A DNA stretch of 22,589 bases from DAOPKN01 sp035391225. GTDB taxonomy: Bacteria; Thermotogota; Thermotogae; MWEM01. Below the pieces are notes generated by a model, which saw only the letters and a program-made list of their open reading frames with translations, was not told the DNA's origin and did not search any database. The DNA lies in assembly GCA_035391225.1 (NCBI GenBank), contig DAOPKN010000035.1, forward strand, positions 1 through 22,589, written 5' to 3'. Both the position numbers and the translations under genes were made by a program. Positions 1 through 7,206 of this stretch are shown in pieces (positions within the stretch are counted from its first letter, which is position 1; each line of letters starts with the position of its first letter).

Positions 1-18
1 GCGGCGAACCCGAAGGGC

Positions 19-45
19 GGGCAGGCACGGGGGCCTGCCCCTACG
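19..45. repeat. Palindromic repeat, copy 1
   Basis: Arms GGGCAGGC (19-26) and GCCTGCCC (33-40) form a perfect 8-bp inverted repeat, followed by CTACG (41-45). The same arms and tail recur at 91-118 with a different loop, so this looks like a dispersed palindromic repeat family and not a chance hairpin. It lies downstream of the ATPase gene. Confidence 0.6.
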
Positions 46-64
46 AAACCGGCAGGCTCACAGG

Positions 65-82
65 GCCGCACTGGGGTGCGGC
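65..82. repeat. Short inverted repeat between the two palindromic repeats
   Basis: GCCGCAC (65-71) and GTGCGGC (76-82) form a perfect 7-bp stem with a 4-base loop. It sits between the two copies of the larger palindrome and could fold with them into a multi-hairpin 3' structure. Confidence 0.45.
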
Positions 83-90
83 GTACCCAA

Positions 91-118
91 GGGCAGGCAC
101 TCCCAGCCTGCCCCTACG
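91..118. repeat. Palindromic repeat, copy 2
   Basis: Arms GGGCAGGC (91-98) and GCCTGCCC (106-113) plus the tail CTACG (114-118) repeat copy 1 exactly; only the loop differs. A further inverted pair, CCCCTAC (111-117) and GTAGGGG (131-137), overlaps it. The element begins about 28 bases past the stop codon of the minus-strand ATPase gene and may stabilise or end that transcript, although no T-run follows. Confidence 0.55.
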
Positions 119-145
119 GCCAGTGCGCTTGTAGGGGAAATGCCG

Positions 146-1801
146 TCAGCAAACGATGTGGGCGCCGTGTTCCAGCAGGCGTTCCCGAGTGCCCTGGGTG
201 AAACCGGATTGGGAATACACCAGGAACACGATGTCCTTCCCCTCCTTCTGGGCAGCTTGCATGATCTGAATCCAACGATCCGCTTCCGCCTTGCCGTACT
301 TCCTCTGCGTATCCTTCACGTCCACCCACACCTCGGGCTTGGCTTCGATTACCAGGTCGATTTCGCGTTGTAACAACCCCAGTTGCACGGTTTTTCTTTC
401 CGCGATGCCCAGGGGCTTGATGCGCTGGTTCGGACCGTTTTCGGTGATATCTTGGAGGTTGAAGGACTTCTTGAGCTTCTCCTTGAGCAAGAATTCGCGG
501 AACTTGCCCTTCTCAACGCTTGTTCTTCCCATTTGCCGCTTGATTTCGGCACGGATGTCGGGAACGAAGTGGTCGATTTCCTTCTGGTAGCGCTGCCGGA
601 ACACGAGTTCGTACGTTTTGTCGGGGGAAACCCGGTAGTCGAAGGCAGTTTGACCCTGGGAAACCAGGTCGGCACGCACCAGTTGCTGCAGCTTGGACTC
701 CAAATCCGAATCGCTCATGTCCAGCTTGAGGTCTTTCAAGATTTGTGCACGCGTACGCTCTTCCCCCGCTTGGAACAGGTAGAGCATGATACGCTTGGCG
801 TTAACCTGGTTCACCTCGTGGAAAACCTTGAGGATGTACTCCATCCAAGTTTTGAAGATCTCCCCACGGGTAGTCTCCAGTTCGTAGGTGTGTACGATGT
901 TTTCCACGTTGGTGTAATCCTTGGAAGAGTTGAAGCGGGAAAAGAACAGCGCTTTGATGTACAAGGGATCTCCACGAGTGAGGTTCCAGATGCGTTGAAT
1001 GGACGTTTGATCGATGTGGGTACCCGAGAAATTAGCGTACATGTTGATGGCCTCGCAGGCCTCGTCCTCGGGGAGGTTTTCCAGGGTGTTCTCAATGAAA
1101 CGGTCTGTCAACCGGCGGATGATGCGAATCAGCCCGTGCACTTCGCTGCCGGAAACGATGAGCGGAGCTTCTTTCTTTTCCGCAAGGTCCAAGTACGCGC
1201 CGCTCATGGAGTCGATGAGCTCCCCACGGTAGTCATACACGTAACCATCGATGTTTTGGAACTCGTCGAAGATTTGTACGATCTTGAATCCCTTGGAAGC
1301 CGCGATATGAAAAGGGGCTCTGCTTGCGGTTTTCCACATCAAACCCCATTCTTCCCCTTGCTTGAAATTTTGGATGGAATGGTACTTCGCGAGCACTTCG
1401 GGATGAGGTTGAAGAGGGCCTTCCAACTGGTCGAAACTCAGCGGGTTGGTGACAAGTTCGGGTTTTCTTTCCAAGAAGGAAATGTAGTGGTTGGCGAAGG
1501 TGGTAAAGAAATCCTTGGAAAAGTCGGACAACTCTACTTTCTGGTCTTGCACAGCGTAGTAAAAGGGGATGACGTTGCCGTTGGCATCGCTCCACAAGAT
1601 ATTGAACAGCCGCTGTAAGAAAGCAGTTTTGCCTTTTTTGCGTCGTGCAAGCAACGCCTGGCTTTGTGCCATATTTTGCTTCAGGAAGGTATTCCAATCA
1701 CCGAGGAAGAAATCGAATTCCTTCTTCCGCCCGACGAATAGCTCGGTATTCCCAATCTGTTCCGGTAAGGCGTAGGTAATCGTATCGGGCATGTGGAACA
1801 T
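146..1801 (-). CDS. Archaeal-type AAA ATPase with nuclease-like C-terminal domain
   Basis: The predicted protein has 551 residues. It resembles the archaeal/prokaryotic ATPase family that pairs a STAND-like NTPase core with a DUF234-type tail. Visible motifs are a Walker A-like ARRKKGKT (about residues 52-59, first glycine replaced, as in GRRxxGKT relatives), Walker B with IFDEF (about 178-181) and a sensor-1-like strand ending IVSGSE (about 215-220). The last ~85 residues contain EID followed by WVDVK, the spacing of a PD-(D/E)xK nuclease core. No membrane segment is apparent. The ATG at 1801 is preceded by GGGGTGAG; the next ATG three codons on (1792) is equally possible, and a TTG at 1822 has no ribosome site. 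Its function is unknown; relatives are often suspected of mobile or defence roles. It appears to be its own transcription unit. Confidence 0.8.
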   Translation of the reverse strand: MFHMPDTITYALPEQIGNTELFVGRKKEFDFFLGDWNTFLKQNMAQSQALLARRKKGKTAFLQRLFNILWSDANGNVIPFYYAVQDQKVELSDFSKDFFTTFANHYISFLERKPELVTNPLSFDQLEGPLQPHPEVLAKYHSIQNFKQGEEWGLMWKTASRAPFHIAASKGFKIVQIFDEFQNIDGYVYDYRGELIDSMSGAYLDLAEKKEAPLIVSGSEVHGLIRIIRRLTDRFIENTLENLPEDEACEAINMYANFSGTHIDQTSIQRIWNLTRGDPLYIKALFFSRFNSSKDYTNVENIVHTYELETTRGEIFKTWMEYILKVFHEVNQVNAKRIMLYLFQAGEERTRAQILKDLKLDMSDSDLESKLQQLVRADLVSQGQTAFDYRVSPDKTYELVFRQRYQKEIDHFVPDIRAEIKRQMGRTSVEKGKFREFLLKEKLKKSFNLQDITENGPNQRIKPLGIAERKTVQLGLLQREIDLVIEAKPEVWVDVKDTQRKYGKAEADRWIQIMQAAQKEGKDIVFLVYSQSGFTQGTRERLLEHGAHIVC

Positions 1802-1832
1802 GGTCTCACCCCTTTTTCCCAAGGATAGGGAA

Positions 1833-1841
1833 AGTATAGCA
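1833..1841 (-). promoter_or_regulatory. Extended -10 promoter for the ATPase gene
   Basis: On the minus strand the sequence reads TGCTATACT, a TGn extended -10 with a 5/6 match to TATAAT, about 32 bases before the proposed ATG at 1801. No good -35 box is seen, which extended -10 promoters can tolerate. Confidence 0.45.
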
Positions 1842-1842
1842 C

Positions 1843-1862
1843 AAAAAAGGGTAGTACCCTTT
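1843..1862 (-). terminator. Terminator-like palindrome after the ion transporter gene
   Basis: AAAGGGTA (1846-1853) and TACCCTTT (1855-1862) form a perfect palindrome around one base. On the minus strand it can fold as AAAGGG-loop-CCCTTT followed by more T residues, as an intrinsic terminator would. It lies about 50 bases past the transporter stop and just upstream of the ATPase -10 box, so it could instead be an operator. Confidence 0.45.
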
Positions 1863-1913
1863 CCGGAAGGGATACGCGATGCTCAGGGGATGGGTGCGCA
1901 TTCCGGTGGAGAC

Positions 1914-3185
1914 TCAGGAATACCGGATCAGGATGTATCCTACCCCGACGACCAGGCTGATGAGACTGGCGATCCAGGAGTGTTTCAAAAACTCCACGAA
2001 CCCCATTTTGATGTGGTAATGCTTGCGCATCAGGCTGATGCCGATGACGTTTGCCGACGCCCCGATGGCGGTGAGGTTTCCCCCCAGGCATACGCCCAGC
2101 GAAAGGGACCACCACAGCGGGTTGAGGTTAGTGAACATCGTGGGGTTCAGGTCGGGTAGGTGCTTGATCACCGGGATCATGGTGGCGGTGAAGGGGATGT
2201 TGTCCACCAAGCCACTCATCACGAAGGAGAAACCGAAAAGCGCGGGTTGGAAAAGCGAGAGGGAGCCCCCAAAACGCGATTCCAGGAAATGGGCCACGGT
2301 TTGCAGTACCCCCGTTTCCTCCAACGCCCCGGTGATGAGGAATAACCCCACGAAGAAGAAGATGGTTTCCCATTCCACTTCTTTCAAGTGCCTTTCCAGG
2401 CCATGCGAGTCCAGCACCAGAACGGAGAAGAATCCCATTCCCAGCGCCGTGATCCAGTTTTGGATCCCGAGACGGTGTTCGAACACGAATAAGAACACGG
2501 TGATGCCCAGTAGAATGGATGATTTTACCAGCAGGCTCTTGGGCACGGGATCGGAACGATCGAAGGTGTGTGGATCGAAGGTTTTCTGCATTTCCTTCCG
2601 ATTGATAAGGGCCATGACCAGTAGGGTGATCAACAAGATGACGATCGCGGGAGGCGCGGTGTTTTGCAAGAAGCCGATGAAGGGAAGGTTGGCCGCGCTT
2701 CCGATCAGGATGTTCGGGGGGTCCCCGATGAGGGTCGCGGTGCCACCGATGTTGGAGGAAATGATTTCGCTCACCACGAAAAAGGCCGCGCTGGCTTTCA
2801 CGATGTCCACGATGGCGAACGTGATGGGAATGAAGATCAACAGCGTGGTGACGTTGTCCAGAAAGCCGGAGAAAAGGGCAACGGCAACGTTGAGGTAGAT
2901 GAAGACCCGCAACACTTTTCCCTTGGAGGCACGTAACAAACCCAACGCTACCCACTCAAAGAAACGGGTTTTCTTGATGGACGACACCAGCAACATCATT
3001 CCCACCAACAAAAAGATGGTCTTGAAATCGATGAAACGGGTGGCGGCGTCTTCCACGTGGGCGAAAATTCCCAGGAAGAACAGCAGGAAGGCTCCCAAGA
3101 TCACGATGATGGTACGGTTGATCTTTTCGGAGATAATGAAGTAGTACACGACACAAAAAACGACCAATGCGATAATGGCGGACAT
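1914..3185 (-). CDS. ArsB/NhaD-superfamily (CitMHS-like) ion transporter
   Basis: A 423-residue, very hydrophobic inner-membrane protein with many predicted transmembrane segments, of the length usual for the ion transporter superfamily that includes ArsB, NhaD, CitMHS and the melanosomal P protein. Two internally repeated signatures support this: GDPPNILIGSAAN in the middle and GGNLTAIGASANVIG near the C-terminus, both placed where re-entrant loops occur in this fold. The substrate (arsenite, citrate or another anion, or Na+/H+ exchange) cannot be read from the sequence, and no arsenic genes are nearby. The ATG at 3185 has AGAAGGTG six bases upstream; a GTG at 3194 overlaps that ribosome site and is less likely. 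The gene has its own candidate promoter and is probably monocistronic. Confidence 0.85.
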   Translation of the reverse strand: MSAIIALVVFCVVYYFIISEKINRTIIVILGAFLLFFLGIFAHVEDAATRFIDFKTIFLLVGMMLLVSSIKKTRFFEWVALGLLRASKGKVLRVFIYLNVAVALFSGFLDNVTTLLIFIPITFAIVDIVKASAAFFVVSEIISSNIGGTATLIGDPPNILIGSAANLPFIGFLQNTAPPAIVILLITLLVMALINRKEMQKTFDPHTFDRSDPVPKSLLVKSSILLGITVFLFVFEHRLGIQNWITALGMGFFSVLVLDSHGLERHLKEVEWETIFFFVGLFLITGALEETGVLQTVAHFLESRFGGSLSLFQPALFGFSFVMSGLVDNIPFTATMIPVIKHLPDLNPTMFTNLNPLWWSLSLGVCLGGNLTAIGASANVIGISLMRKHYHIKMGFVEFLKHSWIASLISLVVGVGYILIRYS

Positions 3186-3212
3186 TTTTTTCACCTTCTT
3201 CTACAACCCCGG

Positions 3213-3221
3213 ATTGTAACA
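3213..3221 (-). promoter_or_regulatory. Extended -10 promoter for the ion transporter gene
   Basis: The minus strand reads TGTTACAAT, a TGn extended -10 with a 5/6 TATAAT match, 27 bases before the ATG at 3185. The -35 region would fall inside the loop of the terminator at 3223-3263; no good -35 is visible. Confidence 0.45.
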
Positions 3222-3222
3222 C

Positions 3223-3263
3223 AAAATGCCCGGAAAAACGAAACGTTCTCCGGGCATTTTTTT
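3223..3263 (-). terminator. Intrinsic terminator after the PHP hydrolase gene
   Basis: Perfect 11-bp arms AAAATGCCCGG (3223-3233) and CCGGGCATTTT (3250-3260) lie right after the stop codon at 3271. On the minus strand the stem ends in TTTTGTGTT. The plus-strand T-run (to 3263) is longer, so it could act in both directions. Confidence 0.75.
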
Positions 3264-3270
3264 GCGGAGT

Positions 3271-5031
3271 TCAGAAGGAAAGCAGGGAAAGGAAATCCAC
3301 GGGGAGGGGTTCCTCTCCACACGCTTGTTCCCAGCTCAGGAAAAGGATGTTCTCCGCGAAAACTCCGGGGTCGATGCGCGTTCCACCGTCCTGGAGGATG
3401 TCGGGCAAACCCAGGCGCTCGAGCAACTGGCGGTAGGAATCGAACTCGGGGAAGTCCACCGGGGCTTTTGCCAGCACGATGACCAGGGTTCCCCCTTGCT
3501 GCACGAAAGCTTCCAAGAGTTCGATCTGGTCCGGGGAAAGCACCATGAACTCGGGCAAAAAGCTCTGCGGATCCGGTAGGGGTAACAGCAAAAGATCGGG
3601 GTCTTTGAGAGACTGCGGGTTGAGCTCGCCCAGCAAGGGAGAAACCGCTCCCCCAGCTCTTTCCATGAGCTCGATGAGCGGTGCCAGTTCGCGCAGGAAG
3701 TAGTTTTCATGCGTGGTGTCCAGCATGGCGAAAAAGCGCTTGAAACGGGGAAAGAGCGTGCCGGATAGTTGGCCATTGACCAGCAGTTCCACGCGTGTCG
3801 CAGGGGAATCCAATTGCATGGTAACCCGCGTGGCTTCCATTCCCGGGAGCCAAAAACGTTCTTCCAACCGCGGTTCCGTGTCCCCGAAAACCTGTACCGC
3901 AAGGGTAACAGGGTTGGGGTTGGTATTCACCAGGTCGAAGGAGAAAAAGAAAGGCCGGGAAGAAACCTGGAAGGGTGTGCTCCATTCGGGGTTGAGCAGG
4001 TACGCTCCGGAGGGGGACTGGAACCAGATGGGAGACGTCACGATTTCGTTGCCATCCATCTGCACCAGGCGCACGAAGCACCAAGTGTAGGGTTTTCCGC
4101 CCGGAAGCGTCCAGCACACCTCGAACGAATCGCCGGAAACCTCCAGGGGGAACACCTGGCCCGGAAGGTGAACCTCGGCGAGTCGCAAGGGTTCCATGGC
4201 ATCGGAGTAGGAGAGCGTGAGCGTGGCGGGTTGGGTGTCCCAGATCACCTGGCCCATCTTTCCCCGGTCGCACCAGAAACCCACGAGGGCGTTTGCGTCT
4301 TCGGTGGCGTAGGTGCTGCGCTCCCGCATGGCCTTGTACAAGCAATCGATGGTGAGCTCGTCCATCACGAAGGCGGTGCGCGCCTGGTTCGCGGTACCCC
4401 AGTTGGTATCGTGGTTGTCCTGGTTGGCCGTGGCTCCCACGTGCCAACCGCGCGTGAGGGCTCGGCGGTAGCGGTCCAGGTACTCCTCCTTGATCACGTT
4501 GTTGGTGGAGCCCGCGCCGTTTCCCACCTCGCAGAGCTGCACGAAGGCATCCGCCCTTGGAACGGGTGTGAAGTCGAAGAAATCCCCGTATTTCTTCCCC
4601 GGATGGCAGAACTGGGCGATGGCTTGCTGGGATTCCATCCATTCGTAGATTTCGAAAAGGCCCGCTCGCCCTCGGTCCATCCAACTGTCGGTGGTGTAGA
4701 TCGTGATGTGTCCTTGCCCGGTGAGTGTCCACTCGTATCCACGGATGGCCAGGAATTCCCCGGGAATGGTTGCGGCAAGCGCTGCGGTCCCGGTTCGGTC
4801 AAATTTCCATGCGCCATCCGGCAAGGGGTAGTTCAAATCGTGCCCGTGGTCGGTGACCCCCTGGATTTGCACCGCACCGGTTTGCCAGGCGTAGGAAAAG
4901 GCTTCCTCGGGGGTTCCGAAGCCATCGGAGAAGGAAGTGTGCGCGTGGATGTTGCCGAAATACACGTTGGCAAAGACCCCTGTCACCGACAGCAGGAGTG
5001 CAATGCACGCGAAAAGTATTTTTGTTTTCAT
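3271..5031 (-). CDS. Exported PHP-domain metallohydrolase (CehA/McbA-like)
   Basis: A 586-residue protein with an N-terminal signal peptide (cleavage near VFA-NVYF, residue 21) and no lipobox. Residues ~22-260 form a PHP-family metal-dependent hydrolase with a complete set of metal ligands: HAH (29, 31), DH (61-62), the glutamate of GYEWT (100), H108, H143 in FCHPGK and DNH (205-207). PHP enzymes hydrolyse phosphoesters; the exported CehA/McbA branch cleaves other esters or carbamates. Residues ~270-480 look like beta-rich modules, and the last ~100 residues (DLLLLPLP, then LSPDQIELLEAFVQQGG) resemble a class-I glutamine-amidotransferase-like/GldG-type flavodoxin fold. The ATG has GAGGTG upstream. 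It follows the Ugp-like importer genes after a 69-base gap holding a stem-loop, so it is probably the operon's last gene. Its substrate is unknown. Confidence 0.8.
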   Translation of the reverse strand: MKTKILFACIALLLSVTGVFANVYFGNIHAHTSFSDGFGTPEEAFSYAWQTGAVQIQGVTDHGHDLNYPLPDGAWKFDRTGTAALAATIPGEFLAIRGYEWTLTGQGHITIYTTDSWMDRGRAGLFEIYEWMESQQAIAQFCHPGKKYGDFFDFTPVPRADAFVQLCEVGNGAGSTNNVIKEEYLDRYRRALTRGWHVGATANQDNHDTNWGTANQARTAFVMDELTIDCLYKAMRERSTYATEDANALVGFWCDRGKMGQVIWDTQPATLTLSYSDAMEPLRLAEVHLPGQVFPLEVSGDSFEVCWTLPGGKPYTWCFVRLVQMDGNEIVTSPIWFQSPSGAYLLNPEWSTPFQVSSRPFFFSFDLVNTNPNPVTLAVQVFGDTEPRLEERFWLPGMEATRVTMQLDSPATRVELLVNGQLSGTLFPRFKRFFAMLDTTHENYFLRELAPLIELMERAGGAVSPLLGELNPQSLKDPDLLLLPLPDPQSFLPEFMVLSPDQIELLEAFVQQGGTLVIVLAKAPVDFPEFDSYRQLLERLGLPDILQDGGTRIDPGVFAENILFLSWEQACGEEPLPVDFLSLLSF

Positions 5032-5048
5032 GCTTTCACCTCGATAGG

Positions 5049-5079
5049 AAAAGGAAAACGGGCAGCACAGGGCTGCCCG
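5049..5079 (-). terminator. Stem-loop and U-rich tail after the sugar binding-protein gene
   Basis: CGGGCAGC (5059-5066) and GCTGCCCG (5072-5079) form an 8-bp stem with a 5-base loop, followed on the minus strand by TTTTCCTTTT. It lies about 20 bases past the binding-protein stop and just before the PHP gene's ribosome site. The interrupted U-tract suggests partial termination or 3'-end protection. Confidence 0.6.
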
Positions 5080-5100
5080 CGGGTTGGAAAAAGGGAAAAA

Positions 5101-6348
5101 TCAATAGTAGTAATCGTCAAGAACGAGTTGTGCGTCTTCGTGCAGTTGCTTTAACACGCCATCCACGTCCTTGTTGGGGTCAGACATCACGGATTCCCAC
5201 GCGGAGGTGATCATGGCGTGTACTTCCGGGTAGGGTCCATACCAGGGGCGGCGCACGGCAGAGTCGCGCAGTTGTTGGTAGGTCAGCGAGAAGCGGGGGT
5301 CGGATTCCATGATGGCCTGGATTTCTTCCGATTCGTAGGCAGAAATGCGGCTGGTCATATAGCCGGTTGCCAGCGACCAGCGCTTGGTGTTGTCGGTGGC
5401 GGTGAGGAATTTCAGGAATTCCCACGCGGCTTCTTTCTCCTTGGCGGGGCGGGAGGAGAACATGAACACGTTGGCCCCACCGATGGGGACGATTTGGCGC
5501 ACTTGCATGGGCATGATGGTGGCGCCCAGGTCAAACTTGGCGTTTTCCTTGAGGTAGCCCAAGCTTCCGGTGGAGCGGCAAACGGTTCCGATCATCCCGG
5601 AAAGGTCCATGGCATTTCCACCGGTGGTTCCGTACACGAACACACCTTCGCGAACGCCTTTTTGGAAGAATTCCCAGGCGTTGACGGTTTCCGGGGAGTA
5701 AATCAGCATTTGGGTTCCGTCGTCGGAGATGATTTCGCCACCGAATTGCCAGATGTAGGCTTCGAGCAGCCAGTCGTCGTTACCCAGGCGGTAACCGAAG
5801 TAGTCTTCACCCAGGGTTTTGATCTTCTTGGCAGCCGCGTACACTTGTGCCCAGGTTTCGGGAGGATTGTCCGGATCGAGTCCTGCTGCACGGAACACGT
5901 CGCGGTTGATGTACATCAACGGGGTGCTGCAGTTCAGGGGGAATCCCAGCAGGCCTTGGTCGTAGGTGTTGGCCTGGATGAAGCGGGGCCAAAAATCGTC
6001 CATGGTTTTCGCGAATTCCGGGTCCTTGTTGATGAAGTAGTTGAGATCTTGGAAAGCTCCGCCATCGACGAATTGGCCGATACGGGATTGCTCGATCTGC
6101 GCCAGGGTGGGTAGGTCTCCCGCCACCATGGAAGCCAGCAGTTTTTGCATGGTGTCCTGGTAGTTACCCGTGTACACGCCTTCCACCTCGATTTCACCCT
6201 CGTGGAGCTTGTTGAAATCCGCGATGATGTCCAGCAGTGTCTGGGAGTAAATCCCCGTTTGCGCATACCACATGATGACTTTCACGGGAGCGGCGAATGC
6301 CATGACCGCCAGCGTGACCAGCAAAAGAATCGTAAGTGCCTTTTTCAT
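5101..6348 (-). CDS. UgpB-like ABC transporter substrate-binding protein
   Basis: A 415-residue extracellular solute-binding protein, family 1, with a signal peptide (MKKALTILLLVTLAVMAFAA, cleavage near residue 20) and no lipobox cysteine. It would capture its ligand outside the membrane and deliver it to the two permeases upstream. Several segments resemble my recollection of E. coli UgpB, the glycerol-3-phosphate binding protein: GNY (61-63), FPLNCSTPLMYIN (136-148) followed by AGLDPDNPPETW, STGSL (259-263), IGGAN (289-293) and a TGY motif near the C-terminus. That makes glycerol-3-phosphate, a glycerophosphodiester or an oligosaccharide the likely ligands; the motifs do not decide between them. 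The start has an ideal GGAGG six bases upstream. The gap to the upstream permease is 27 bases. Confidence 0.85.
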   Translation of the reverse strand: MKKALTILLLVTLAVMAFAAPVKVIMWYAQTGIYSQTLLDIIADFNKLHEGEIEVEGVYTGNYQDTMQKLLASMVAGDLPTLAQIEQSRIGQFVDGGAFQDLNYFINKDPEFAKTMDDFWPRFIQANTYDQGLLGFPLNCSTPLMYINRDVFRAAGLDPDNPPETWAQVYAAAKKIKTLGEDYFGYRLGNDDWLLEAYIWQFGGEIISDDGTQMLIYSPETVNAWEFFQKGVREGVFVYGTTGGNAMDLSGMIGTVCRSTGSLGYLKENAKFDLGATIMPMQVRQIVPIGGANVFMFSSRPAKEKEAAWEFLKFLTATDNTKRWSLATGYMTSRISAYESEEIQAIMESDPRFSLTYQQLRDSAVRRPWYGPYPEVHAMITSAWESVMSDPNKDVDGVLKQLHEDAQLVLDDYYY

Positions 6349-6375
6349 GCTGTACCTCCTTTTGGAATGTTCGGA

Positions 6376-7206
6376 TTACTCTTTCAAACCCGAAATGCTA
6401 ATGCCTTCCACGAACTGTTTCTGCACAAAGAAGAAGAAAACGATGATGGGGATGACGGCCACGGTGGATGCCGCCATGCGCAGCGTCCACTGGGTTTCCC
6501 AACCACTCACGAACTGCGAGATCCCCACCTGTATCATCTGTTTTTCCGCGCTGTTGATCACGATCAACGGCCACATGTACTCGTTCCAATGTGCGAGGAA
6601 GGTGTACAGTGCCATGGTGTACAGCGCGGGCTTGGAAAGCGGGAGGATGATCTGGAAGAAGATCTTCATGTGCCCCGCGCCGTCGATGATGGCAGCCTCT
6701 TCGAGCTCCTTGGGGATACCCAGGAAAAATTGCCGCAGTAGGAAGATACCGAAGGCCGAGCTCATGAATGGTATGATCAGGGCCCGGTAGCTGTCGATCA
6801 TGCCGAAGTTCTTGATGATCACGTACAGCGGCACCATGGTGACTTCCGGGGGCACCATGAGCGTGCCGATCAGGATCATGAAAACGATGTTGGCCCCCTT
6901 GAACTTCACCCGTGCCAGGCCGTAGGCGGCAAACGAGTTGAACACCAGCTGCAACCCCGTGACGGAAAGCGCCACGATGAGCGTATTGACCACGTAGCGG
7001 CCCAGGGGGATCAGGTCGAAGGCGCCCACGTAGTTGCGCATGTCGAAGATCGTGGGCAAGAAACTGGGAGGAAGCTTGAACACTTCGTCCTCTGTCTTGA
7101 AGGATGTTACCAGCATCCAGAAAAAGGGCAGGTTGATGAGCACGGCAACCAGGAGAACCAGGAGGTACACGACGATGCGCACTGGTAGGCGAGGTTTGCG
7201 GTTCAC
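6376..7206 (-). CDS. Carbohydrate-type ABC permease, UgpE/MalG family
   Basis: A 276-residue inner-membrane protein with about six transmembrane segments, the family's usual length. The cytoplasmic coupling motif is clear: EEAAIIDGA (169-177) followed by the conserved FFQIILPLSKP. It forms the import channel with the neighbouring UgpA/MalF-like permease. The GTG start at 7206 overlaps the upstream permease's TGA by four bases (GTGA), which implies translational coupling. Family membership is firm; the substrate is inferred only from the adjacent UgpB-like binding protein. Confidence 0.88.
   Translation of the reverse strand: MNRKPRLPVRIVVYLLVLLVAVLINLPFFWMLVTSFKTEDEVFKLPPSFLPTIFDMRNYVGAFDLIPLGRYVVNTLIVALSVTGLQLVFNSFAAYGLARVKFKGANIVFMILIGTLMVPPEVTMVPLYVIIKNFGMIDSYRALIIPFMSSAFGIFLLRQFFLGIPKELEEAAIIDGAGHMKIFFQIILPLSKPALYTMALYTFLAHWNEYMWPLIVINSAEKQMIQVGISQFVSGWETQWTLRMAASTVAVIPIIVFFFFVQKQFVEGISISGLKE

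Noticed and set aside
1..145. CRISPR array, suggested by repeated units at the left edge.
   Set aside because: Only two copies with internal palindromes and non-uniform spacing; no spacer-repeat pattern and no cas genes.
383..1618. A 411-codon plus-strand open frame opposite the ATPase gene.
   Set aside because: No domain or start signal; shadow of the real gene.
3769..5154. A 461-codon plus-strand open frame opposite the PHP gene.
   Set aside because: Low-complexity G/V/H/E-rich translation typical of antisense shadows; the minus-strand gene has signal peptide, metal ligands and ribosome site.
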